Part shown: piece by piece, positions 22,961 to 34,308 of the stretch
How positions within the stretch are numbered: position 1 is the stretch's first letter
Layout: each line of letters begins with the position of its first letter
From: [Phialemoniopsis] sp. UDSM-2020
Taxonomy: Eukaryota > Ascomycota > Sordariomycetes > Thyridiales > Thyridiaceae
Length of the DNA: 64,000 bases
Direction of reading: 5' to 3'
Assembly (NCBI GenBank): GCA_018873225.1
Contig: JAEILZ010000006.1
Coordinates: 3,038,001 to 3,102,000 of the forward strand
Position numbers and translations under genes: made by a program
Notes under the pieces: generated by a model
The model's database searches: none
The model's input: only the letters and a program-made list of their open reading frames with translations
What the model was told of the DNA's origin: nothing

Positions 22961-25900
22961 ATGTCTCCCAGAATTACTCGCGCCTCTGCCCGCCAAGCAG
23001 CAAGTCAGGCAGAGTCTCCGGCTGCCGCTGCCGCTGCCGGCTCGACGAGTGCGGCTGCCGCTTCTGTCTCGACCCCGAGCCCTCTCACCCGGGCATCATC
23101 TCGCAAGCGGAAGGCTGCAGACACAAGCCCCCCACAACCTTCCCCATCTCAGCCCACACCCACCCGTCGTTCGAAGCGGCAGAAGGTCCCTGAACCTGCA
23201 CCGGAGCCGACGCCCGCAGAGCCCATCTCGTCCCGCAATAGGAAAGGAAAAGCCGCCGCCGCCATGTCTAGTCCAGGGTTCGTGAGACTTCTTTCCCTAA
23301 GCCATGGTTGCCGTGATGCTAACTAGGTATCTCGTAGATTTCCCTCCGAGTCTGCCGCAACGCCTTCAAATACCTCTGCAGCATCGAGCCGCAAACCTAG
23401 CCGGAGCAAGAAGAATACATCAGGTAAGTGTGCCTTCTCAATCTCCCCGCGCCCCGAGCCTTTATTGATACCTTTGCAGACTCGTCCGCTGCCACCGCCT
23501 CTGCGTCGACTCGCAAGTCAAGACGGTCCTCCAATCATGCTCGTGACCCAGATACCAAGATGGCTGGCACGGATGACGCCGACCGCGACCTGCTACCGCC
23601 TCCTCCCCCACCTCCACCTGGTGATCACGACGATGAAGAGGACGACGGAGATGCCGGAGAACATGACGATGATGACGACGAGGATGACGAAGAAGGTGAT
23701 CCATACGGAGAAGAAGACGACGATGACGACGAAATGAGTGCTGCCATGAACCCCTTCGCCCTCGGCGGTGCGCCTCGCGGAATGTCCAGCTCTTTGGCAA
23801 TGCTCAGTAGTCTAATGTCGCTCTCAGGGATGGGTCAACGATTCCGGGATATCCTGAGCAATCTCCGGCAAAAGGAGGATCCGTCTATGCAACTTATCGC
23901 CTTGCAGGAGCTGTCAGAGATCCTACTCGTCTCGAACGAAGATAATCTCGCAGGAACATTTGCCCCTGAGCAGTTTGCAAAGGAACTTGTAGCGCTTATG
24001 CAGCCGAACGAGATTACTGGCGAGGAGAACCCAGAGATGATGCTCCTGGCCTGCCGCTGTCTGGCAAACCTTATGGAGGCCTTGCCCAGCAGTGCATCTC
24101 ACGTCGTGTATGCCGGGGCTGTCCCTGTTCTCTGCCAGAAGCTGCTCGAGATCTCGTTCATCGATCTTGCCGAACAAGCCTTGAGCACCCTGGAGAAGAT
24201 TTCCTACGAGTATCCGAGTAGCATCATCCGGGAAGGTGGCCTGACGGCCTGCCTCTCATACTTGGACTTCTTTGCAACAAGCACACAACGGACCGCTGTC
24301 ACCACGGCTGCCAATTGCTGCCGCCAGATCCCACATGACACGTTCGCTGTTGTGCGAGACGTCATGCCCATCCTCCTAAATGTTCTTAACAGCAACGATC
24401 AGAGGGTGGTCGAGCAAGCCTCCAAATGCGTATCCCGCATTGTCGAGAGCTTCAAGGCTGTCCCTGCCAAGCTTGAGGAGCTCGTTGGCGTAGACCTGCT
24501 CAAAGCTATCCTTCGTCTACTCCTTCCAGGAACCACCAACATGATTAGTCCCGACAACCATACCAAGTTTTTGCGTGTACTAGCGATCACTGCTAAGGCC
24601 AGCCCTCGCCTGTCGGCCGAGCTCTTCAAGATGAACGTCGTGGAGACATTATACCAGATACTGACCGGGGTGTCTCCTCCAAGTGGCACCGAGGATGTGG
24701 CAGCCAAATTGGACAGCGTCTTGATCATGCAGGCTCTGATCCATCGTCCGCGTGAGCAGATCATTGAGACTCTCAATGTCATCTGCGAGCTTCTTCCCGC
24801 CCTCCCCGGATCGGCTGATCCCACCTCCGGAGAGTTTGTCAAGCTGGATGCGGCGGACCCGAGTACCCCGCGAAAGAAGTCGACCAACGAGAAGAGGGTT
24901 GAGCTACTTGCAAGTTGCAAGTCCCAAGTCCGACGCTTCGCCCTGATCCTCTTTCCTACCTTGACAGACGCCTTCTCCAGCACCGTCAACCTCAGTGTTC
25001 GACAGAAAGTGCTGATGGCCCAGTTGAAGATGCTCTCCAATTTGGACACCGAGATCCTAGTTGAGGCGCTTAAGGCTGTGCCCTATGCTTCGTTTCTCGC
25101 ATCTATCCTGTCTCAGAAGGATCATGATTCTTTGGTCATGTCTGCACTCCAAGCGACCGAGTTGCTTATGAGCCGACTCGATGAGGTCTATCGATACCAG
25201 CTTTACCGTGAAGGTGTGATAGCGGAGATCACGAAGCTCGCTTCGGAAGAACTTGTGACTGAAGAAATTGAAATTCCTCCTCTCACTCAACACATTCCTC
25301 CCCTTGTTGCTCCAGTCGCGCATGAGTCTGAGGACGATCATTCCGACGACGCGGACGAGAACGACGAGCCCAATGAGGAAGATAATCACAACGTCGCTCC
25401 AGAGGCGGAGAATGGGGGTCAAGATCACGAAGACTCGGATCACTCCTCCCCCGATGAGCACGAGGAGGAAAACGATAGCGAGGCTGATCACAACAATGAG
25501 GGAGGACAAGAGAGTCCGGACGAGGACAATGAGAACGACGATGACGACGATGAGATTTCTGGGTCGCCTAGTAGTGGCTCGATGATGTCTATCGATGCTC
25601 CTCCGGCGCGATCCATCGTCCGGATCCCTTCCCTTCGGAATCGCATCGTGGAAGTTTCCAAGCAGTTCCTCGAAACCCACGAGACTGAGAAGCATGGCAA
25701 GGCGATGAAGAAGAAGGCAAGCAAGGTCCTGGACCGTTTGTCAGAGATTGCCTCTCAGATCGAGGCGTTCTACCTCCACCGCTCATCTGCCAATCTGGCT
25801 CCTGAAGAAGGCCAGGGGCTGTTCCAGGCGTTGGCTTCCTTTTTCGACTCGGACGTGTTGGAGAGCGTGACTAGTGCGGAGCTGCTTGCCTCAAGTGTTG

Positions 25901-28900
25901 TCCGTGTTCTCGAAGAGGTCTTCAGCAACCCCGATGAGACCTTGGCCACCGCCGCACAGTCTGCGTTCCTTCAAGTATTCATGGGCTATTCAGTCAAGTC
26001 GCGGCCCAAGACCGCGACGGCTGACTCTCCGGCAACCCCGTTCAGCGTCTTGATCCACAAGCTGCAGGATCTCTTGAGCAGGTCGGAGCATTTCGAAGTG
26101 CTCACAGTCCACCATAACGCACTGGATGGCAACCGAAGCAGTGCTGCTTCGATGCTGGCCAAGCAGATCCGGCTAAAGCTAGTAGCTGACGAGGACTCAG
26201 ATATCCCTCGGGCGTATCGGAGCATCATGGTCACTATTCACGCCATTGCAACGTTTAAGTCCCTGGATGATTATCTACGGCCCCGCATTAGCCTCTCTGA
26301 GCGGCCCCGCAGCGTACGGCGGGAGAATCTGTCTAGAGCGCTTGCTGCTCTCGCTGGCAGTGCCGGGCTGCCGTTCGGTGCCCCCTCAGCTGCGTCGAGG
26401 CTTGCAGAGCGACCCTTCCCACAGATGCCCGGCTCTGGTCCGTTTTCCACTCCGGGCCAGGGCCACTCTGCCAGCTCTCGATCCGCGCGTAGGTCCACTC
26501 CTCGTCCGCAACACACGCCTGAGACCCCGGCGGCGGCGGATGCCTCGACATCCGCCCCAAGAGGGAAGACTAGCGTTCGAAGGTCGACGCGTCGTCACCC
26601 CGGCGCAACTGCCACCCCGCCACCTCCACGTCCTCCACCTGAGGAGGAGGACGACTTGGAGAACGCGCTAGAATGTGCCGACGAGAAGCAGATGTCTGAT
26701 GATGATGATGATGTGCATGAGAGCAGTGCCCTAGATACGGTCGTGGGCCAGCTCGACGAAGATATGGAGGATGAGCCAACCCCTGACCCATCTGCCGTCA
26801 ACATGGAGGTTGCCGCCGGCGGTAAGATAACTGCTCGCAAAGAAGACGGCACACGTATTCCAACACCGTCTCAGGGATCTTCGGCTACCCCATCCCGCTC
26901 CACCCCCTTAGCTGCTGCCGCTCTTCAGAGCACTCCTACGCCTGCCGCCTCCTCTCGACCGTCTTACGCTGCTGCTCTGCAGGCCGTGCCTCAAGACTGG
27001 CACATCGAGTTCAGCATTGACGACAAGGTGATCCCCAATGAGACCACCATCTACCGAGCAGTTCACAACCTGTCGCAGTCTGAGGAGCCGCTGACCCGAA
27101 ACGTTTGGTCGGCTGTTCATTCAATCAAGTTCCGCCGTGTTCCCGGCCCACCACCCGCAGAGACTATCTCGTTCTCATCCCCGTCCGGGAACGCGGAGAC
27201 GAGTGAGGGCACCACCCCCGAGACGTTGACGAAGAACCCTACTTCGGCGTCGATTCTGCGTTTGCTCAAGATCATGCACGATTTGAACGCCAACATTGAT
27301 GACGTGCTTGTCGAGAACAAGGATGCCGTCAAGCTCAATATAGAGCCTCTGTCTCAATTTGTCAATACCAAGCTCACAGCCAAGCTGAACCGCCAGCTCG
27401 AAGAGCCGCTCATTGTGGCAAGCAACTGCATCCCGGGTTGGAGCGAGGACCTTGCCCGGCTGTACCCCTTCCTATTCCCCTTCGAGACCCGCCACCTATT
27501 CCTGCAGTCTACGTCATTCGGCTATGCCAGGTCTATGAGCAGATGGCAAAACGCACAGTCTCACGAGGATTCTCGCCGAGACCGACGGGATGAGCGGCCG
27601 TTCCTTGGTCGCTTGCAGCGGCAGAAGGTGCGAATCTCCCGTTCCAAGATTCTTGAGTCAGCTGTCAAGGTCATGGAGCTGTACGGAGCATCGCAGAGCA
27701 TCTTGGAGGTCGAGTATTTCGAGGAAGTTGGCACTGGTCTTGGACCTACCCTGGAGTTCTACTCGACAGTGTCCAAAGAGTTCTCGAAGAAGAAACTCAA
27801 GCTATGGCGCGATGCAGATCCGAACGAGACCGAGGAGTTTGTCGCGAGCCCCAATGGCCTATTCCCTCGACCTATCAGCGATGAGGATGCCAGCGGTCCC
27901 AATGGTGCACGCATCCTAGGATTATTCAAGGTCCTCGGCAAATTCGTCGCCCGGTCCATGCTTGATTCTCGTATCATCGACATCAACCTGAACCCGATCT
28001 TTTTCCGCATTGGAGACGACTCTGCGGGAGTGCGGCCTTCGCTTGGTGCTATCAATGTCGTGGACCCTGGTCTTGCCCGCTCCTTGATGCTCATCAAGAA
28101 GTTCGCTTTGGCCAAGAAGGATATTGACGAGGATCCCCACCGCACCCCGGCTCAGAAGGTGGCTGATGTCCAACAAATCAAGATCAATAACATTGAGATT
28201 GAGGATCTCTCCTTGGACTTCACCCTGCCAGGACACCCCGACATCGAACTCATTGCCAACGGCTCACAGATCAACCTAAACATTGAGAACGTTGACGTCT
28301 ACCTCGAGAAGGTCCTCGACATGACTCTTGGCAAGGGAGTTAGACGCCAGGTTGACGCTTTTAGGACCGGCTTTTCGCAGGTCTTCCCCTACTCTGCCCT
28401 TAGCGCTTTCACACCTGATGAACTAGTAACCCTGTTTGGCCGTGCCGACGAGGACTGGTCCCTTGAGAGTAAGTGCCGTGACCCCTTTCTTGCATTCGGC
28501 ATCATGACTAACCATGCCGCAGCACTTATGGACTCGATCAAGGCCGATCACGGATTCAACATGGACAGCCGCAGCGTTAGGAACCTTCTTCAGACCATGA
28601 GCGAATTCACTCCGCTTGAGCGTCGGGACTTCCTCCAGTTCACGACCGGCAGTCCCAAGCTGCCCATTGGTGGTAAGTATTTGGTGACAGATCCATGTCG
28701 CCTGTACAATCACACTAACAATTGCTTTCTCGTAGGTTTCCGAAGCCTGACACCGATGTTTACGGTTGTCTGCAAGCCAAGCGAGGCCCCATACACGTCT
28801 GATGACTACCTTCCCAGCGTCATGACTTGTGTGAACTACCTCAAGCTGCCCAACTATTCAGATATCAATATCATGAAGAAGCAACTCTTCACGGCCATGA

Positions 28901-28932
28901 GGGAAGGCCAGGGCGCCTTCCATCTCTCCTAA
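22961..28932 (+). CDS. ufd4: HECT-type E3 ubiquitin ligase, Ufd4/TRIP12 type
   Basis: Exons 22961-23277, 23338-23423, 23480-28468, 28523-28672 and 28736-28932, 1912 residues. In order: a basic Ala/Ser-rich N-terminus, an acidic Asp/Glu run (23625-23735), an armadillo-like helical repeat region (QRFRDILSNLRQKEDPSMQL onward), acidic linkers, then a C-terminal HECT domain. The catalytic cysteine is about residue 1879 in LPSVMTCVNYLKLPNYSD, and the protein ends in a HECT-type GQGAFHLS tail. Yeast Ufd4 ubiquitinates ubiquitin-fusion and N-degron substrates; that role is taken from the family. The last two introns (54 and 63 nt) are multiples of three with no stop. The first donor is GTTCGT, a slightly unusual choice. 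Confidence 0.93.
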
Positions 28933-29540
28933 GAGGCGGCGCATAATTGTGCAACAGTACTTTATCTTTTCTCTCCAGGCTTGAAGGGAGATCATCATAC
29001 TTAACGGTTTTATCGCCACTACGTGATGGCGGGCTTTGTCGACAACGTACATGGAAAGGAGAGGGGGATGAACGAAATACGATTGCATGGGGACACAAAA
29101 CTGCGTGGAGGGTTGTCAATACATTTTCTTGGCGCGAATGATTTCTGTCCTTCATCTTCTACTATCCCCCCTTGCGTTCCATTATTTTTTTCTCTTCCGG
29201 CTCTGGAATCGGTGAGTGATGCGATGGAGAAAAAGCTCACTCGATGTATGAAATACCTACCTAGCTCTCCATAGATTGGCAAGTCCTAATGATGGTTATT
29301 ACTGATACAGTGGCCGTTGTGTTCGGTATGTACGTCTGTTGTCGTGTCCTGTTCAAGGTAATTATGACACAAATTTGGCAAGGTGAGCAATATGCAGGTC
29401 ATGTCAGTGGCGCGGACTATTAATGTCTATGTTTGTCCATCTAAAAGCAGGTATCCAAACGTTGAGTTTTCTCGTTGTCATAACCGAGGTATCAACGTCC
29501 AGAACTCTTAAGGTAATCAACGCCCATAACTCTAAGGTAT
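28933..29540. other. Convergent 3' region, ufd4 / transporter
   Basis: About 600 bp between the stop codons of ufd4 (+) and the MFS gene (-). A near-repeat of AACTCTTAAGGTAAT and AACTCTAAGGTATC occurs near 29502-29540. No gene seen. Confidence 0.5.
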
Positions 29541-30974
29541 CTACGTATCAATGAACTTGGCAAGACTCCTGTACCCGTGCCAGCCCCCGATCAGCGCCGC
29601 CGCGAAGAATGAGGTAGCAGCCGTCAAGATGACCATGCCCGAATACCTCCCGGCGCCGTACTTGTCGACGGCTGACTCTTTGCCGGCGAGCAGGACGGCG
29701 CTGATGGGCCCAACGAGAACGTTTCCAACGCCCTGCAAAAACACAAAGATGGCGTAGGTAGTGAAGAGGGTCGAGCCATCGCCACCGCCGCTCATGACGG
29801 CACGGCCCATGCCGACGCGCATGGTGCCGAAGCCGAAGCCGAAGAAGCCGTAGACGAGACTGAAGACGACGAGCAGGGCCATACCCTTGGCCGGGCCCCA
29901 GAGGGCTAGAGAGGCCGCCGCCGCCACGAAGCAGCATATCCCCGACAGCAGGCTGACGGAGAGGGACTGGCGGTCCGAGAGGTAGCCGAAGGCGAACTGG
30001 CCCAGGACCTGGGCGACGGACATGAGGGCCACGAGGACGGCGCCCTGAACGGGCGGGGCGCCGATGGACGTCGCGTACGAGGGCAGGAAGGTCACCGGGT
30101 AGAAGAAGCCGGCGCCCTGGGCGAGGATGGCGGCGCAGTAGATCCAGAAGAGGGGCCGGCGCAGGAAGGACCAGTCCGTGGCGGCGAGCTCGGCGCGCCG
30201 GGAGGCCGGGAGCCGGCCCTTGAAGAGCGGCAGGATGGGGCCCGTCAGGACCGCGAGGGCGACGGCGCAGGCGCGCAGGGTGAAGGCGTGCCCGCGCGTG
30301 GCGAGGAGGTGCTCGAGCAGGAAGGGCAGGGCGGCGCCCGTGATGCCCGCCGAGGCGAGCAAGAGGCCGAGCGCCATGCCCTTGCGCACGACCCACCACT
30401 CGTTGACCATGGAGATGATGGGGAAGGTGAGCGTGACGAAGCCGAGGCCGTACATGAGCCCCTGGGTCAGGACGAGCGAGGGCACGGTCGAGCAGAAGGA
30501 GGCGGCGAGGAGGGAGAGGATGCACGTGGGCCAGCCGAGCCAGATCTGGTGGCGCTGGAGGCGCGGGAAGCGCTTTGCGCAGAGGGCGGAGAAGGGGGCG
30601 CCCAGGTAGAAGAGACCCTGGGCTAAGGTGCCGATGAGGGGGATGTTATCGGCGTCTTGGGAGAATTGGGGCAGGGAGGAGTAGTAGTTTTGGAAGACGC
30701 CGAAGGACATTGGGAAGCCTGGGGATGTGAGTTAGCATGGGTGGACAGGGAGGAGGGTAAGGGAAGACGAACCCCAGAAAAGAGCCTCGAAGACGAAGCC
30801 GGCGATCAGCACAGTCCAGGCATCGCGGCCCCGGTCGGCGGGTTTGAGCTCCTGGGGCACGATGGGGTTGTTGTCTTGTCTATTTGTCTCGATGAGCTCA
30901 ATCTCTTGCTCCTCGGGGGTTTCCTGTCTCGTCATGGAGCGAGAGAGCCGTTGGCTCGGCTCGATTGTGTCCAT
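29541..30974 (-). CDS. MFS transporter, monocarboxylate-porter type
   Basis: Exons 30974-30773 and 30718-29541 (54-nt intron), 459 residues. A polar, acidic N-terminal tail is followed by about 12 hydrophobic helices. The first helix is interrupted by the intron (ALFWG joined to FPMSFGVFQNYY). The pattern is that of fungal SLC16-like (MCH) porters: GLGFVTLTFPIISMVNEWW, VRKGMALGLLLASAGITGA in helices 4-5, and FGYLSDRQSLSVSL between the two halves. Members move monocarboxylates, riboflavin or related metabolites across the plasma membrane. The substrate cannot be inferred here. The gene is divergent from the ASCH-domain gene. Confidence 0.85.
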
Positions 30975-31791
30975 TGGTACTGGCTTTTGATTTTGTCACG
31001 ATGTTCAAAGTCGGGATAGAATGTGAACAACGAAAACACTCAACCCCATGGGGTAGTAGAAGGATCCAAGTGTATTGAAGAGAACAAAACTAGATCTATG
31101 AATATTTCAGACTTTTTTTCCCAAAGCCCACTCACATCAAAACTTTTCTTCCTTCTTTCACGCCTTTTCAGTGACACACATGTATCCAAAGGGCTCGCGA
31201 TTCGAGGTTGGCATTGCCGAGACTAAGCGTTCTCGAGTCAAGCCTCCTGGGGCTCGACGTGGGGCCGTCATCGGAGTTACTAGCCGTAGTACGAGTGCCA
31301 AGCGGGTAAAGGTAAGGGCAATGGGTGGGATACTCAAAAGTCCTCGCCTCTTCCTGACGATGGTCATATCATCTTGGCAATTTAAAGGGACAATGTTGGT
31401 GGTGGTTGTTGCAGTCGTCCTTCTAGAAGCATTCGATTGCAATTCGGAGTGATATGCGTTTAACAGGGATGTGGTGATGTCATGCTTGTGGCGGGGCAGG
31501 GTCCTCCCCGATAAGCGAAAATGCCCCAAAACGCGTCTCGACGCGTATCTCCTTAGCTGTACCACACGCCATGTTTAAATGGTGCCACAATCACTAGTTA
31601 CGCAATCCAACCTGACTTTTGCCTGCCATGCCGAGACTGGTCCTAGGCAGCATTGTCCGAGAGGGTTACGGTGGAGTCATCCTAGCAAGCTGAGCTTTCT
31701 CCGTCTAGCCTGTTGCTTAGTGAATCTGATATACCTCTACTCGAAACCCTCATCGAGCAATCTGCTGGTCGTCTAGGCGGCAAAAGACACA
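30975..31791. other. Divergent promoter region, transporter / ASCH-domain gene
   Basis: About 820 bp. Short frames here lack domain patterns. Two MluI cell-cycle boxes at 31531-31546 are listed separately. Confidence 0.55.
31531..31546. promoter_or_regulatory. Paired MCB (ACGCGT) boxes
   Basis: Two ACGCGT hexamers, at 31531-31536 and 31541-31546, are separated by 4 bp and lie about 246 bp upstream of the ATG at 31792. In fungi this hexamer is the MBF (Mbp1/Swi6) site that drives G1/S genes for DNA replication and repair. Close pairing is typical of functional sites. Confidence 0.6.
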
Positions 31792-34098
31792 ATGCCACCC
31801 AAGACTCGCCCCAGGACGTCGACGCCCGCCACTGCGCCCGTGTCCAGGACATACCGCTCATCACGGCCGCCACAACAGGTGCAATTCCCAGCTCGCGCCA
31901 AAAAGATCAAGACCTACGGACGAAGCTCGGCGGCAAGAACGGCGAGACAGCAGACTTTGACACAGCTCAACTATGTGATACCCACACAGGAGGACGACGA
32001 CGATATGGACGACGTCTTGGTAGACGACTCGCCACAGCGAGGGCAGAAGCGCCGGAGGACCATGGGGGACAGCCCGAATTCGTCATTTCACACGCAGACA
32101 TTGACCCAGTTTATGTCAGTCAAGGGCGAAGATTCTGACGAGGACAAGAAATGGCTGAAAATCAAAGATTCGGAAGACGAAGAAGACGACTTTGGCGGTT
32201 TCGACTCGGACGACGAAAAGGTTATACAGGACTCTATGAAAGAGGAATCAGAAGTCAAGGCAGAGAGCAGGGAGATCTCCATGGTGCCACAGACCCCGGC
32301 CGGTAAACGCATCAAAACCGAGATACCATCGTCGCAACCCTCGCCCTTCACGCCGATGCTCGGAAAGTGCATCCCGGGTGGCGACATGAGATCGCCGTTA
32401 AAGGAGAAGTCGACCAATGTCGGTGCTCCCCTGTCAAGCGAGAAGATACTGGCCAAGACACCGAGGACCTTGGTCATCGAGGACTCATTCTGTACGGTGC
32501 CCAGCACAACACATAGCGAGGACAGTCCTCTGCCAGCACATCGGTCTCCCTTGAAGGAGTTGCGGTCATCACAGGTGCGAGCGCGCATGAGCCTCGAGCT
32601 TGGAGTCAGTGACGCCAACGAGAAACGTGCTGTGCGAGACGAAATACCAGATTCCGATGACGACTCTGGTAGCTTGGGACCGACACCCCAAAAGATGCAG
32701 GGGATCGACGATATTCCCGACCCAGGAACGCCTACCCCTCGGCCTCGGGAGCGAATTGCTTCTCAACTACCAAAGAGACAGACACCGGTCGCCGAAGAGC
32801 CTGTCCCAGACGGGGAAAGCGAAGAAGTTGACCTAGAGGCCACCATAATGGACCTGCGCACATCGAGCCCATCGCCACTTGCCAAGAAACAACATGAGAT
32901 TGCAATGAGCAGCACCGTGATCGAGAAAGAGACATCGCCTTCCTCACCTCCCAGTGCAGCGTCGCCTTCTCCCAAAATCCGCTCAGAGCTCACCCCTACG
33001 AGGCGTACACCTGCCAAACGAACCCCTGCAAAGCGCAGCCCAGTCAAACACACTCCCGCAAAGAGCCAGTTCTACAGCCAGGCCCTCGAGAGCCAACGCG
33101 TACCACTAGAGATCATCCAGTCTATGGCTCCAGTCGGGGATAAGTCTGATATTATCATATCTATCCAGCCCCAGCACGTAGACAATATCGTCAATGGCAC
33201 CAAGAGCCACGAGTTTCGCAACTACATGATCCCGCCCTCGGTCGATAGATTCTGGATCTATATCACCCGGCCTGTGTGCCAGCTACGATACATGGCCCAC
33301 GTAGGAAACTATCAGACTCCGGGACAGATCGACAGCAACAGCGGCGTAGGCAATGCCGAGTTCAACACGGGCAACAAGTCCAAGTATGCCTACGAGCTCA
33401 AGCAGGTCTATGAGCTGAACAATCCCGTCTCGCTGGACGTCATGAGGCAGAACGGCTGGGTCGACGCCCCACCGCATACCTTTTGCTACGTCCCGCCCGC
33501 CGTCGCCGGCCAGCTCCTAGGTAATTTGAGGTGCCCATTGTTTGACGACAACCCGCTACCGAGCAGCATGAACATGTCGATTTCGCAGGAGGTCGAGGCA
33601 CAGCTCAAGAGTGATATCGCCCAATCCACGCAGCACCCGTCCTCCGAGGCGAACTACATGGTGCCCTCGAGCCAACCCTTGCCGCCGCCCTCGCGTGCGC
33701 CGCCATCGTCGGGCCGCAAGGCGCACATGTTCGCACGCCCCTCGCTGCCGGCGAGTAAGACTCGCTCGAGCCAGCGGACGCCAACAATATTCCCTGGACG
33801 ACTTGACGAGTCCGCCGCGCCGCCGCCCATTCGACCGTCACAGGCCACGACGGCGAGCCAGCCGTCGAGCCAGGTCCCCTCTCCCGAGAAGTCGGTCCCG
33901 CGCCCGCAGATCCTGTCGAGCATACCCTCTTTTCCCGAGGACCTGCTCGACGATGGCGAGAGTCCGCTGCAGCCCGACGAGACGGCTGGTCCGTACTCCC
34001 CTGGCTCGTCGCAGCTGATACTGCCGGACAGCTTGTACGAGGAGGTTAGGGAGCCGCCTGTTGTTCTCGACTCGGAGGATGAGGGCGATGACGAGTAG
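31792..34098 (+). CDS. Large nuclear-type protein with an ASCH/PUA-like domain
   Basis: Intronless, 768 residues, start context ACAATGCC. The N-terminal 440 residues look disordered, with basic patches (RAKKIKTYGR, GQKRRR), acidic clusters (EDEEDDFGGFDSDDEK) and many S/T-P sites, including tandem TPAKRTPAKRSPVK repeats typical of CDK targets. A compact domain follows at about 445-585: SDIIISIQPQHVDNIVNGTK, then SHEFRNYMIPPSVDRFWIYI. The G-x-K-x-x-E-x-R pattern is the signature of ASCH domains in the PUA superfamily, which bind RNA or modified nucleic acid. The tail is again disordered and acidic. Two QTLTQ-type motifs lie near the N-terminus. Function is unknown; a chromatin role is inferred. 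Confidence 0.75.
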   Translation: MPPKTRPRTSTPATAPVSRTYRSSRPPQQVQFPARAKKIKTYGRSSAARTARQQTLTQLNYVIPTQEDDDDMDDVLVDDSPQRGQKRRRTMGDSPNSSFHTQTLTQFMSVKGEDSDEDKKWLKIKDSEDEEDDFGGFDSDDEKVIQDSMKEESEVKAESREISMVPQTPAGKRIKTEIPSSQPSPFTPMLGKCIPGGDMRSPLKEKSTNVGAPLSSEKILAKTPRTLVIEDSFCTVPSTTHSEDSPLPAHRSPLKELRSSQVRARMSLELGVSDANEKRAVRDEIPDSDDDSGSLGPTPQKMQGIDDIPDPGTPTPRPRERIASQLPKRQTPVAEEPVPDGESEEVDLEATIMDLRTSSPSPLAKKQHEIAMSSTVIEKETSPSSPPSAASPSPKIRSELTPTRRTPAKRTPAKRSPVKHTPAKSQFYSQALESQRVPLEIIQSMAPVGDKSDIIISIQPQHVDNIVNGTKSHEFRNYMIPPSVDRFWIYITRPVCQLRYMAHVGNYQTPGQIDSNSGVGNAEFNTGNKSKYAYELKQVYELNNPVSLDVMRQNGWVDAPPHTFCYVPPAVAGQLLGNLRCPLFDDNPLPSSMNMSISQEVEAQLKSDIAQSTQHPSSEANYMVPSSQPLPPPSRAPPSSGRKAHMFARPSLPASKTRSSQRTPTIFPGRLDESAAPPPIRPSQATTASQPSSQVPSPEKSVPRPQILSSIPSFPEDLLDDGESPLQPDETAGPYSPGSSQLILPDSLYEEVREPPVVLDSEDEGDDE

Positions 34099-34308
34099 CC
34101 GTGTATGTTTCATGGCTCACTGTATCCATCTTGACGCGGCATTCCCGGGTTACCGGAAACTAGATTTGGGAACTAGTAGCTATATTTGTAATGACATGAA
34201 TGAGAAAGGAGGACGGCTTTGTATCGGGATATCATAGATTCGTCAAGGTAGTCAGTCTACAGTAGTCTGCAAAAGGTGTACATATAATTACAACGCGCTT
34301 CACACTTC

